A stretch of DNA of 64,000 bases from CAVYGN01 sp963796325 (GTDB lineage: Bacteria > Spirochaetota > Brevinematia > Brevinematales > JAOACQ01), in NCBI GenBank assembly GCA_963796325.1, contig CAWCLF010000001.1:496001-560000 (forward strand), read 5' to 3'. Positions within the stretch are counted from its first letter, which is position 1. Every line of letters starts with the position of its first letter. Shown here in pieces: positions 17,369 to 25,683 of this stretch. The position numbers and the translations under genes were made by a program. The notes beneath the pieces are model-generated. The model was not told the DNA's origin. It worked only from the letters and a program-made list of their open reading frames with translations, and did not search any database.

Positions 17369-18739
17369 TTAAAAATGGAACCCGGCTGCCGCTGCAAAAT
17401 CGAAATGCGGGCTGCCTCCCTGATCCATGTAAAAATAGACCTCGGGCTGTATGATGAAGAAATAATATTCGATGTTTATGAACGCTCCCGCGGAGTAAGG
17501 GGCTGACGGTGAAATTGAAAGGGCGGATACGCCCGATGATAACAGGGTATTGACCCTGAACATGAGTCCCGTTCCGATGCGGAAATCGTAACCCATATCC
17601 CCTATCCAGTAATATCCCAGCTCAGCCTCGGGGAATATATAGTAATGAGTATTTTTTGCCTGGTCGGTTTCGAAATAAATGCCACTGCCCAGGCCTGCCC
17701 AGAAATAACGGTCAAAGGGAAAGTACTGGACAATTAAGGTGGCATAATCGTAATCGATGGAAACGAGCTTGGCATGCAGGGGAAAGTAAGGCCTGGCTAA
17801 AGGCGTAATCGCAACCGTCTGGCTGTCGAAAAGGCTGAAATTCGTAGTATAGTCGTCGATAGCAGGATTTTCCATGAGTTTGAACCTGTGGGTAAAGTCA
17901 GTCGGGACGTTCGTCAGGAGGACGCCCTCGGGCACCGGGCTGCTGTCGAGAAAGAGGCTGTAGTTTTTGACCCTGTCCTTAAGCGCTATCCCTCCGATCA
18001 TTACGGATCCGAATCCCGAATAGCTGATATTGGTTGAACCGTTGAGGGGGAGACTGACGCTGGTATTGAGGACCGTCCTTCCTCCGTCTGCCTTTTTCAT
18101 AACGATTGAGTAATTTGTTTCAGGGAAGACTTTTAATATCATTGCAAAATTAGTGTCCGAAGGGGATGCGATCAGACGTCCGTTTATGAAAAGATCGTAC
18201 TTTTCAGATGCGATCCTGAAATTCGAGAAACGGATAGCAGCGATGTTTTTTACGTTGATATTGAGGGACTTTATCATGACATCGGCTATCATATTATCGA
18301 TATCGTCGAACACTTCAGGTCCAGTGGTCGTCTCATAATTTTCGTCGAAAATATTCGTCCTGCCTTCGCCGTCGTAGGCGACCAGTTCGGCTTCGATTAT
18401 GGGATTGTTTTTAGGCCCCTTCATCCGATAGCGGCCGAAGATCACAATCCTGGCCTTTTGTATATCCGAGAAAGCCTGTATATTGGAAAATGAAAATGTG
18501 AAAATATTGGTTTTCCCGAGATCGGGAACGTCGAGCACCGGAAGGATACTTATATAGTTATAAAAGGATCTTGAAAAGATCTCCCTGAAAATCCTGGAGT
18601 TAACGAAGCGTTTTACGTCGGTGTCGTTCTGGAAAGGCAGGACGACGACCTTTTCCATTTTCGAACTCTCGGCCGTGTAAACGAACGCGGAGAAAATAAT
18701 AAGATAAAGGGTTGTAAAAATAAATATTATATATTTCAT
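17369..18739 (-). CDS. Predicted outer-membrane protein with N-terminal TolB/FlgO-like domain
   Basis: The 456-residue protein has a signal peptide (MKYIIFIFTTLYLIIFSAFVYTA) and then MEKVVVLPFQNDTDV with ARIVIFGRYRMKG, a pattern like the TolB N-terminal/FlgO/CsgG-type alpha-beta domain. A central beta-rich PEGA-like part (YDLFINGRLIASPSDTNF) follows. The C-terminal 150 residues alternate aromatic and polar residues and end in FDFAAAAGFHF, as in outer-membrane barrels. An AGGAG site precedes the start. The function is unknown. It follows the propeller lipoprotein gene on the same strand, and both could sit in the outer membrane. Confidence 0.65.
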   Translation of the reverse strand: MKYIIFIFTTLYLIIFSAFVYTAESSKMEKVVVLPFQNDTDVKRFVNSRIFREIFSRSFYNYISILPVLDVPDLGKTNIFTFSFSNIQAFSDIQKARIVIFGRYRMKGPKNNPIIEAELVAYDGEGRTNIFDENYETTTGPEVFDDIDNMIADVMIKSLNINVKNIAAIRFSNFRIASEKYDLFINGRLIASPSDTNFAMILKVFPETNYSIVMKKADGGRTVLNTSVSLPLNGSTNISYSGFGSVMIGGIALKDRVKNYSLFLDSSPVPEGVLLTNVPTDFTHRFKLMENPAIDDYTTNFSLFDSQTVAITPLARPYFPLHAKLVSIDYDYATLIVQYFPFDRYFWAGLGSGIYFETDQAKNTHYYIFPEAELGYYWIGDMGYDFRIGTGLMFRVNTLLSSGVSALSISPSAPYSAGAFINIEYYFFIIQPEVYFYMDQGGSPHFDFAAAAGFHF

Positions 18740-18775
18740 TACGAACTCCTGATTACAGATGACGATTTCGATCCT

Positions 18776-19939
18776 TTATTTATAAGCCATAACGGTAATT
18801 CTTCCCCCGAGGCTTCCGTCGGAAAATGCGACGTAGGGGATGCCGCTGCCGTCGAATGCAAGCGACACGTAACCGGCCGGCCCCGATGAAAATCCGGGCT
18901 GGCCTACCGTGTAAAACTGGTTATTGCTGAAGTACATGACTGTAACACTGCCCAGTTTACTCCCGTCGGAAAATGCCACATATGGCGTCAGACCGCCCCT
19001 GAGTGCGATCGACGTATTGCTGCACTGGCTTGAAGCCGACAGAGTATAATTCAGCAGCTGATTGTTGCTGTAATATGCCATACATGGATCACCGGCTGAA
19101 TCGCAATAGGCCGCGTAAACGTTCATGGTATTTGAAACCGCCAGGGAAATATTGCTGACGGGAACAGCAAAATATGTTCCATCCATCAAAAACCACGAAC
19201 TTGACCATGACACGAATCCTTCATTCCCCATCGAATAAGCCACGTAAGGAGCATTGTCGGCAGTGTCGTACGCCAGTGATACATAGGCTACCGCAATATT
19301 TGTAAAGGGTCTATTCCCTAACTGAAGCCAGCCGGGGGAAATGTAGTAACTGACCACTCCACCGGGAACATCGTTGTAACCTACGTAAGGGTTGCCGCTG
19401 CCGTCGAATGCAAGCGAAAGGTATGTTGCAACGCCTGAAGATATATATAATCCGGAATACTGGTTCCACGATCCGTTGAAGTACATCAGCGATGCCTTGC
19501 CATTGCCGGCGGCGCTGCCGTCCGAATACGCCACAAACGGGGTAATGCCGTTGGAGAGCGCCAGGGATATGTAAGACGCGGCGCTTGTCGAAGCTCCCGT
19601 CGAGCCCACCTGGTTCCATTTAGTGCCGTCGAAAGACATCACAACCGCCATCTGGCCCTGGCCGCCGTCGGAATATGCCGTGTACGGGACCCCCGAAGGG
19701 CTGGCGGCTAATGACACGTAGCTGGCCTGGCCCATCGAAAATCCCGCCTGGCCCAATATATGCCATGAAGGGCTGCCCGATGAGGATGAACTGTTGCTCG
19801 AAGAACCGCCCGATACGGAGGAACTGCTTGATGCTGAAGAACTGCTTCCCCAGGAACCCCCAAGAGGTTGAAACATTGTGCAGGACGAGGAGCAAATCGC
19901 GAATAATGATGTAAATAATATTACGATATGATTTTTCAT
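18776..19939 (-). CDS. Seven-repeat beta-propeller lipoprotein
   Basis: A lipoprotein signal peptide ends in a Cys at residue 16 or 20 and is followed by a Ser/Gly-rich linker of about 35 residues. After that come seven repeats of about 45-50 residues with the pattern xYVSLAxDxxGxPYVAYSDG and a VMYFNxxW strand. Seven units suggest a seven-bladed beta-propeller held away from the membrane by the flexible linker. No enzyme motif is seen, so the function is unknown; binding or adhesion is plausible. A CAGGAG site lies 7 nt before the ATG, and a strong promoter lies upstream. Confidence 0.75.
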   Translation of the reverse strand: MKNHIVILFTSLFAICSSSCTMFQPLGGSWGSSSSASSSSSVSGGSSSNSSSSSGSPSWHILGQAGFSMGQASYVSLAASPSGVPYTAYSDGGQGQMAVVMSFDGTKWNQVGSTGASTSAASYISLALSNGITPFVAYSDGSAAGNGKASLMYFNGSWNQYSGLYISSGVATYLSLAFDGSGNPYVGYNDVPGGVVSYYISPGWLQLGNRPFTNIAVAYVSLAYDTADNAPYVAYSMGNEGFVSWSSSWFLMDGTYFAVPVSNISLAVSNTMNVYAAYCDSAGDPCMAYYSNNQLLNYTLSASSQCSNTSIALRGGLTPYVAFSDGSKLGSVTVMYFSNNQFYTVGQPGFSSGPAGYVSLAFDGSGIPYVAFSDGSLGGRITVMAYK

Positions 19940-19989
19940 ATTCTTACTCCTGAAACGGGAATTTTAGCCTGGGGCGTCCTAGGCAGATA

Positions 19990-20018
19990 ATTATATTATC
20001 CATTGCCCAGTAAGTCAA
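19990..20018 (-). promoter_or_regulatory. Promoter of the propeller lipoprotein gene
   Basis: On the minus strand TTGACT (20018-20013), a 17-nt spacer and a perfect TATAAT (19995-19990) lie 50 nt before the start. Confidence 0.65.
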
Positions 20019-20142
20019 TGTCCCCGTAGATATGTGCTTCCCCGCATTACGAGGAAGCGCGCGCCCCTGTACACTAATTTTTATTAGAATTTAAGATTTG
20101 TATGACTGACAACTTTATTGGAATTTATTTGGTTGGTGATCG

Positions 20143-20171
20143 GTTACTTTTGCTGGCAAAAGAATGGTAAC
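20143..20171. promoter_or_regulatory. Hairpin-forming palindrome next to the trp promoter
   Basis: GTTAC-TTTTGC / GCAAAAG-AATG-GTAAC forms a two-part inverted repeat ending 5 bp before the trp -35 box. There is no T-run, so it is not a terminator. It could be an operator, which is inference. Confidence 0.35.
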
Positions 20172-20176
20172 TATAT

Positions 20177-20205
20177 TTGACAAAAAAATATTTATCCTCT
20201 ATTAT
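20177..20205 (+). promoter_or_regulatory. Promoter of the trp operon
   Basis: A perfect TTGACA (20177-20182), a 17-nt spacer and TATTAT (20200-20205) place the transcript start near 20212, about 20 nt before the leader peptide. Confidence 0.8.
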
Positions 20206-20232
20206 CATGAAAAATATTTAAGGGTTTTACCT

Positions 20233-20313
20233 ATGAAGCTCTTTTCCGTTATTTCCCTTTTCTGGTGGTGGCGCAGTTTTTGTCAATTCAAGGTGAAGAG
20301 GCTTGTTGGGTAG
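20233..20313 (+). CDS. trpL: trp operon leader peptide
   Basis: A 26-codon reading frame, MKLFSVISLF-WWW-RSFCQFKVKRLVG, has three consecutive Trp codons (20263-20271). AGGG 8 nt before the ATG can serve as ribosome-binding site. The frame lies between the trp promoter and a rho-independent terminator that precedes trpE. This is the arrangement of ribosome-mediated attenuation: Trp-tRNA shortage would stall the ribosome on the Trp codons. The stop codon (20311-20313) overlaps the end of the antiterminator's 5' arm, so a ribosome that finishes the peptide would mask that arm and allow termination. Confidence 0.88.
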   Translation: MKLFSVISLFWWWRSFCQFKVKRLVG

Positions 20314-20346
20314 TATAATGGCCGTAATAAAATAATAACCCGCAGG
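20302..20346 (+). promoter_or_regulatory. Candidate trp antiterminator
   Basis: CUUGUUGGGU (20302-20311) can pair with ACCCGCAGG (20338-20346) as 9 bp with one bulge. This uses the 5' arm of the terminator and so excludes it. An alternative upstream pairing, CCUUUUC (20256-20262) with GAAGAGG (20295-20301), abuts the Trp codons and could act as the pause hairpin. Confidence 0.6.
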
Positions 20347-20368
20347 ATAACACCTGCGGGTTTTTTTT
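20337..20368 (+). terminator. trp attenuator terminator
   Basis: A perfect 10-bp stem, AACCCGCAGG / CCTGCGGGTT, with loop ATAACA runs straight into eight T residues (20361-20368). It is 25 nt before trpE. Confidence 0.92.
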
Positions 20369-20392
20369 GTCTTCAGCATACAGGAGGTTGAA

Positions 20393-21814
20393 ATGAAAAT
20401 GAAATTGAAGATCCGCCCGGTTTATAAAGAGATAACGGCGGATATCGAGACGCCGGTATCGGCATATCTGGCCCTTAAAAAACCGGGTGCAAAAGGTTTT
20501 CTGCTTGAAAGCGTCGAGAAGGGAGAAAAGATAGGGCGCTATTCTTTTCTCGGTTTTGAACCCGAACTCGAATTTGTCGCCAAGAATAAAACCGTGAAGA
20601 TTAACTTCAGGGGAGAGACCGAGGAGTACGAATGCGAAAACCCCGTGGAGGAATTGATGAAAGTCTCGGGTTACTTCGAGGAGGAAAAGCATGAAGGGCT
20701 GCCGCCTTTTACCGCCGGCCTTGTCGGTTATTTCGGATACGATTCGGTCCGCTACTTTGAAAAACTGCCCGAAGTCAAGCCCGACAGGGAGGGCCTTCCC
20801 GATATCTATATGATCTTCCCTAAAATCCTGGTCGCATTCGACCATATCAGGCAGAAAATGGTGCTTATGGCATATTCCTATGCCGGTGAAGATGATAAAA
20901 GGGCGCATGAAACGATAAGGGAATACGAAGAGCTTCTTGTCGGTGCGAAACCTCCGAACCGGATCATGGAGCCGGGCGGCGGCAGGATAAACCTGGCCAG
21001 TAATTTTAAAAAGGAAAATTTTTTAAAGGCTGTTGAAAAGGCAAAGGATTACATCGTTGCCGGCGATATTTTCCAGGTTTTGATTTCACAGAAATTCAGC
21101 ATGAAAACGGATATGGCTCCGTTCGACATATACAGGAAGCTCAGGATGATAAATCCTTCGCCTTACATGTTTTACATCGATTTTGATTCCTTCCGGATAA
21201 TCGGGTCTTCCCCGGAAGTAATGGTGAGGAGAATGAAAACCGGCGACAGGGATGAGATACTGGAGAGGCCGATTGCGGGGACCAGACCCAGGGGCAAAAA
21301 CCCGGCGGATGACGCTTTGATTGAAAAAGAGCTTCTTTCGGATAAAAAGGAGCTTGCAGAACACCTGATGCTTCTTGACCTGGCCCGCAACGATGTCGGA
21401 AAAGTGTCGGAATTCGGCACTGTCGCTGTGGATGACATGTACCATATCGAAAGATTTTCCCATGTGATGCATATCGTATCCGACGTGACCGGAAGGCCGG
21501 GAAACGGGATCAATGTCCGGGATATAATCGGCGCGACATTTCCGGCCGGCACTGTTTCCGGGGCGCCGAAGGTTCGCGCCATGGAGATCATTGAAGAACT
21601 CGAACCGGAAAGGAGGGGGATCTATTCCGGGTCTGTAGGCTATATCGATTTCAGGGGAAACCTCGATACCTGTATTGCTATAAGAACGATGATACATAAG
21701 GACAAGACGGTTTATCTCCAGGCCGGGGCCGGGATCGTATACGACTCCGTGCCGGAAAGGGAATACGAGGAAACCATCAACAAGGCGAAGGCTCTCATGA
21801 CGGCCCTTGTCTGA
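20393..21814 (+). CDS. trpE: Anthranilate synthase component I
   Basis: TrpE makes anthranilate from chorismate using ammonia from the TrpG domain. The chorismate-binding core is intact: RPIAGTRPRG, LLDLARNDVGKV, HIVSDVTG, GAPKVRAMEIIEELEP and GSVGYIDFRGN. FLLESVEKG contains the LLES element that binds feedback Trp. The 473-residue length is normal. AGGAGG lies 5 nt before the ATG. It is the first structural gene behind the attenuator and precedes two methyltransferase-like genes, trpGD and trpC. Confidence 0.96.
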   Translation: MKMKLKIRPVYKEITADIETPVSAYLALKKPGAKGFLLESVEKGEKIGRYSFLGFEPELEFVAKNKTVKINFRGETEEYECENPVEELMKVSGYFEEEKHEGLPPFTAGLVGYFGYDSVRYFEKLPEVKPDREGLPDIYMIFPKILVAFDHIRQKMVLMAYSYAGEDDKRAHETIREYEELLVGAKPPNRIMEPGGGRINLASNFKKENFLKAVEKAKDYIVAGDIFQVLISQKFSMKTDMAPFDIYRKLRMINPSPYMFYIDFDSFRIIGSSPEVMVRRMKTGDRDEILERPIAGTRPRGKNPADDALIEKELLSDKKELAEHLMLLDLARNDVGKVSEFGTVAVDDMYHIERFSHVMHIVSDVTGRPGNGINVRDIIGATFPAGTVSGAPKVRAMEIIEELEPERRGIYSGSVGYIDFRGNLDTCIAIRTMIHKDKTVYLQAGAGIVYDSVPEREYEETINKAKALMTALV

Positions 21815-21841
21815 CGATGAAAAAAGATCAGGAGGAAGAAT

Positions 21842-22573
21842 ATGGGCGATAAGAACAATACCTGGCTCACCGATCAAGGTGAGGTGCAGATAGATTTTTA
21901 CGTGGATTCGAAGGACATCTTCCTTGTCGAAAGGGAAAGAACGCTGAAACTTTTGACCGACATTTTCGGCTATCATTTTTCCGGAAGGAGTAACCTTAAA
22001 ATCCTGGATTTAGGATGCGGAGAAGGCGAAATGACCCTGAGGCTTGCCGGGCTGTTTCCGGGGAATAATCACATTTTAATGGACGGTTCGGCTGTAATGC
22101 TTGAAAAGGCTGAAAATACATTAAAAGGCCGCAATTATGAATTCAAACTTGGAACATTTGAAGAATTCAGCGTTTCGGACGAAGGAGAGAGTTCCTACGA
22201 TTTCATATTTTCATCCATGGCGATACACCACCTCTGTTTCGATGATAAAGCCGGGCTGTACGCCAGGATTTTCAGGGCTCTTAAATCCGGTGGCATTTTC
22301 CTCAATATAGACCAGGTGCTTCCTTCCTCGGATAAAAGCGATGACTGGCAGATGAAGATGTGGAGGGACTGGATGAAGGAAAAATTGGATAGAATGGGTA
22401 GAAGCTCGGAATATGAAAAATTTGAAAAATTGCCCGAATCCGCAAAAGCGAAGCCTGAAAATAAACCCAGCGGACTTTTCGACCAGCTGGAGGTCTTACG
22501 GAAGGCAGGCTTCAGGAACACAGACTGTTTCTACAAATACGGAATGTTCGCGCTTTTCGGAGGAACAAAATAG
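21842..22573 (+). CDS. Class I SAM-dependent methyltransferase in the trp operon
   Basis: The Rossmann-type methyltransferase motifs are clear: motif I LDLGCGEGEMTLRLAG, an acidic residue after the next strand (LMDGSA), and YDFIFSSMAIHHL with LKSGGIFLNIDQV. The C-terminal half carries an acidic, helical insertion with KMWRDWMKEKLDRMG. The 243-residue length is typical. The substrate is unknown. It follows trpE by 27 nt with its own AGGAGG, in the same direction, so it should be expressed under Trp attenuation. It is not a known Trp biosynthetic enzyme. Confidence 0.85.
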   Translation: MGDKNNTWLTDQGEVQIDFYVDSKDIFLVERERTLKLLTDIFGYHFSGRSNLKILDLGCGEGEMTLRLAGLFPGNNHILMDGSAVMLEKAENTLKGRNYEFKLGTFEEFSVSDEGESSYDFIFSSMAIHHLCFDDKAGLYARIFRALKSGGIFLNIDQVLPSSDKSDDWQMKMWRDWMKEKLDRMGRSSEYEKFEKLPESAKAKPENKPSGLFDQLEVLRKAGFRNTDCFYKYGMFALFGGTK

Positions 22574-22582
22574 GAGGACGTT

Positions 22583-23266
22583 ATGGCAATTTATTATAAG
22601 AACGTCATGCCCTGGGGCAGGTCGTATTATGAATACATGCGGATGTTCAACCTTAAGGAAACCGACCTTAAGGGGAGGATACTTGGTTGCGCCGACGGGC
22701 CCGCATCCTTCAACAGCGTCGGTTCCCGGATGGGTATTAAAACCGTGTCGGCGGATCCCATATACGGCTGTTCAGGGGCGGAAATAGAGGCCAGAATAAA
22801 TGAAACATTCGACGTTGTTATAACTCAGACGTACAGGAACAGGGGAAATTTCATCTGGAGAGAGATATCGTCCATACGGGAACTCGGCGAATTACGGCTG
22901 TTTGCGATGAAGATCTTCCTCGAGGATTTTGAAAGGGGGAAAAAGGAGAAAAGGTATATCGATGCAGAACTTCCGTCGCTTCCTTTCGGGGGCAGGGAAT
23001 TCGATCTGGCCCTCTGCTCCCATTTCCTTTTCCTGTATACGCAGAATCTCAGTCTTGAATTCCATCTGGAAGCGGTCCGAGAATTGTGCAGGGTCTCTCA
23101 TGAAGTAAGGATATTCCCGCTTTTAGATTCGAACGGGATTTTATCGCCTTACCTGGGGAAAGTGCTGGATTTAATTATAAAAGAAGGCAAGTCGGCTGCG
23201 GTAGTCAGGGTAAACTACGAGTTCCTGAAACGCGGCAACCGGATGCTTGTCATAAAAAATGCATAG
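22583..23266 (+). CDS. Methyltransferase-fold protein, function unknown
   Basis: This 227-residue protein opens with GRILGCADGPASFNSVGSRMG and VSADPIYG. These resemble motif I and the acidic strand of a family of SAM-methyltransferase-like proteins with a Gly-Pro-Ala-Ser-Phe turn. LPFGGREFDLALCSHFLFLYTQNLS corresponds to motif IV, and the end (VRVNYEFLKRGNRMLVI) completes a beta-strand series. Catalysis is not established. It lies 9 nt after the preceding methyltransferase gene with an AGGAGG site, and 9 nt before trpGD, firmly inside the trp operon. Confidence 0.75.
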   Translation: MAIYYKNVMPWGRSYYEYMRMFNLKETDLKGRILGCADGPASFNSVGSRMGIKTVSADPIYGCSGAEIEARINETFDVVITQTYRNRGNFIWREISSIRELGELRLFAMKIFLEDFERGKKEKRYIDAELPSLPFGGREFDLALCSHFLFLYTQNLSLEFHLEAVRELCRVSHEVRIFPLLDSNGILSPYLGKVLDLIIKEGKSAAVVRVNYEFLKRGNRMLVIKNA

Positions 23267-23275
23267 GAGGATTAT

Positions 23276-24892
23276 ATGATCATTGTAATCGACAATTATG
23301 ATTCGTTTATCTACAACATAGTGCAGTATGTAGGGGAATTTTACAGCGATATCAAGGTTTTCAGGAACGACAAGATCACACTGGACCGGGCGCTCTCACT
23401 TGCCCCGGACGGAATAATTATTTCGCCCGGCCCCGGCAGGCCGGAGGATTCGAATGTTTCGATGGACCTGATCAAAAGCGCGGGGGACATACCCCTTCTC
23501 GGCGTCTGCCTGGGGCACCAGGGTATTGCCTACGCGTACGGCGGGATTGTGACTGGCGCAAAGAATATCCTTCATGGCAAGCGCTCGACGATCCATCATA
23601 ACGGCAAGGACATATTCGAAGGCGTAAAAAACCCCGTTTCAGGGGTAAGGTATCACTCGCTTGTCGCTTCCAGGGAATCCTTCCCGGATAAGCTTGAGAT
23701 CACTGCGGAGAGCGATGACGGTGAAATAATGGGGATCAAGGTGAAGGGAAAGGATGTTTACGGCATCCAGTTTCATCCCGAATCGATCCTGACGGAGGAT
23801 GGCAAGGCGATCATTAAAAATTTCGTCAATATAGTCCTGAAAAAACAGGAGATTTCCCAGACAGACAGGATAACAGGCAGAGTAAAAACGCTGATCAGGA
23901 AAGTGAGCGATAAAATCGGGCTCAAAAAGGAAGAGGCCAGGGAAATGATGGATTATATAATGAAGGGGCATGCCACCCACTCGCAGATCGGCGCTTACCT
24001 TATGGGTCTTATGATGAAAGGAGAAACGCCGGATGAAATCACCGGCAGCGCCGAGTCGATGTTCAATGTATGCGTTAGGGTCAACTGCACAAAAACGCCT
24101 CTTGTCGATACATGCGGAAGCGGCGGCGACCAGTCGGGCACATTCAATATATCCACAGCCAGCTCTTTTGTGACGGCGGGATGCGGCATTTATGTGGCCA
24201 AGCATGGAAACCGCTCGGTGACAAGCAAAAGCGGCGCGGCCGATGTCCTTGAAAAACTTGGAGTGAATATTGCTCTGACTGCTGAAGAAGCCGTAAGATG
24301 CATAGAAGAAACAAAAATCGCGTTTCTTTTCGCGCCTCTGTACCACCCCGCAATGAAACATGTAATGCCGGCGAGGAGGGAGCTCGGTGTAAGGACCCTG
24401 TTCAATATACTCGGCCCGATCGTAAATCCGGCAGGTGTCAGGCATCATGTCATGGGAGTTTTTTCCAGGGAACTCCTTCTACTCATCCCGCCTGTTTTTG
24501 CAGGTATGGGGCATAAGCATTCAATTGTTCTTCATGGCGAAGGCGGTCTGGATGAAGCCAGCATTGAAGGCAGGACATATATAAAGGAAATTATTGACGG
24601 CAGAATTACCGATAATGACATTATCGCAAGCGACTACAGCCTCGGCGGGAAAACTGCCAATATAAAAGTCGGCAGCCCTGAGGAAAGCGCCCTCCTGATC
24701 GAGAGGATCCTCAAGGGGGAAGAAAAAGGAGACCCCAGGAAAGCCGTGGTCCTGAATTCCGGGCTGGCTGTCTACATTACTAAAGAAATTCCGCTTGAAA
24801 AGGCATTCCGTATGGCGGAGGAATCGATCGACAGCGGCATGGCCTATAAAGCGCTCCAGGACTTGAAATATTTTTCGAATAATAAGGTATAA
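23276..24892 (+). CDS. trpGD: Fused anthranilate synthase glutaminase / anthranilate phosphoribosyltransferase
   Basis: Residues 1-190 are a class I glutamine amidotransferase with the nucleophile in GVCLGHQG (Cys near residue 78) and the HxE pair in GIQFHPES. Residues 200-538 are anthranilate phosphoribosyltransferase with the PRPP loop TCGSGGDQSGTFNISTAS, KHGNRSVTSKSGAADVLE and GVRTLFNILGPIVNP. The fusion, known also in enterobacteria, supplies ammonia to TrpE and then attaches the ribose phosphate to anthranilate. Two or three bases separate it from trpC. Confidence 0.96.
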   Translation: MIIVIDNYDSFIYNIVQYVGEFYSDIKVFRNDKITLDRALSLAPDGIIISPGPGRPEDSNVSMDLIKSAGDIPLLGVCLGHQGIAYAYGGIVTGAKNILHGKRSTIHHNGKDIFEGVKNPVSGVRYHSLVASRESFPDKLEITAESDDGEIMGIKVKGKDVYGIQFHPESILTEDGKAIIKNFVNIVLKKQEISQTDRITGRVKTLIRKVSDKIGLKKEEAREMMDYIMKGHATHSQIGAYLMGLMMKGETPDEITGSAESMFNVCVRVNCTKTPLVDTCGSGGDQSGTFNISTASSFVTAGCGIYVAKHGNRSVTSKSGAADVLEKLGVNIALTAEEAVRCIEETKIAFLFAPLYHPAMKHVMPARRELGVRTLFNILGPIVNPAGVRHHVMGVFSRELLLLIPPVFAGMGHKHSIVLHGEGGLDEASIEGRTYIKEIIDGRITDNDIIASDYSLGGKTANIKVGSPEESALLIERILKGEEKGDPRKAVVLNSGLAVYITKEIPLEKAFRMAEESIDSGMAYKALQDLKYFSNNKV

Positions 24893-24894
24893 TT

Positions 24895-25683
24895 ATGCCT
24901 GTTTTAAAAGAAATACTTGGAAATAAAATAATTGAAATCGAGGAATTGAAAACGTCCCGTAAAAACAGGCTCGTAACGGGGAGATACGGCGGACCTTCGT
25001 TCTATGACGCGCTGTCCGGCTCGGAAAACCTTGCCGTTATCGGCGAGATTAAAATGAAATCTCCGTCGCAGGGCGTTATGGCTGAAGGTGAAGATCCTGT
25101 AAGGATTGCCGAGACCTACGGCAGATCGGGCGTCTCTGCGATATCCGTTTTGACCGACGGAAAATTTTTCGGCGGAAGCTTCGGCATTCTTAAAATGATT
25201 TCAGGGAAAGTGAAACTGCCCCTTCTCTGCAAGGATTTCATTATCGACAGGGTCCAGGTCGATATGGCCCTGGAATCCGGAGCCTCCGCTGTCCTGCTGA
25301 TAACGGAAATCCTGGATGATATCAAGCTTCAGGACCTTTACGGATATGCGGGAAGTCTCGGCCTTGATTGCCTGGTTGAAGCCCATTTCAGGGAAAACGT
25401 CGAAAGAGCTGTTAAACTTCCGTCGAAAATAATCGGGATAAACAACAGGGATATAGACACGCTGGAGGAAAATCCGGGGCTTGCCTTGCAAATGGCGGGT
25501 CTCATACCCCCCGGCATTATAAAACTCGGCCTTTCAAGCTGCCGCAGCCGTTCGGATGCCGTTCTGATGGCGGAAGAGGGTCTCGACGGGATCCTTGTCG
25601 GCGGGGCGTTGATGAAATCACCCGACAGGAGCCACGCAGCTGCCGAGTTTTTAAACATAAAGAGGAGAAGCCGGGAAGTATGA
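24895..25683 (+). CDS. trpC: Indole-3-glycerol phosphate synthase
   Basis: TrpC closes the indole ring from CdRP. The conserved EIKMKSPSQG (the KxSPS lysine), LLCKDFIID, LLITEIL, LVEAH, GINNRD and DGILVGGALM blocks are all in order around the TIM barrel. The usual ESGI at the phosphate site reads LSSCRS here, a variation to note. The 262-residue length is normal. trpF, trpB and trpA do not follow; instead a lipoprotein gene overlaps the stop by 4 nt. They must be elsewhere or missing. Confidence 0.94.
   Translation: MPVLKEILGNKIIEIEELKTSRKNRLVTGRYGGPSFYDALSGSENLAVIGEIKMKSPSQGVMAEGEDPVRIAETYGRSGVSAISVLTDGKFFGGSFGILKMISGKVKLPLLCKDFIIDRVQVDMALESGASAVLLITEILDDIKLQDLYGYAGSLGLDCLVEAHFRENVERAVKLPSKIIGINNRDIDTLEENPGLALQMAGLIPPGIIKLGLSSCRSRSDAVLMAEEGLDGILVGGALMKSPDRSHAAAEFLNIKRRSREV

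Noticed and set aside
21086..21976. 296-codon minus-strand frame opposite trpE
   Set aside because: trpE is certain from its motifs; the opposite frame has no family features or start signals.
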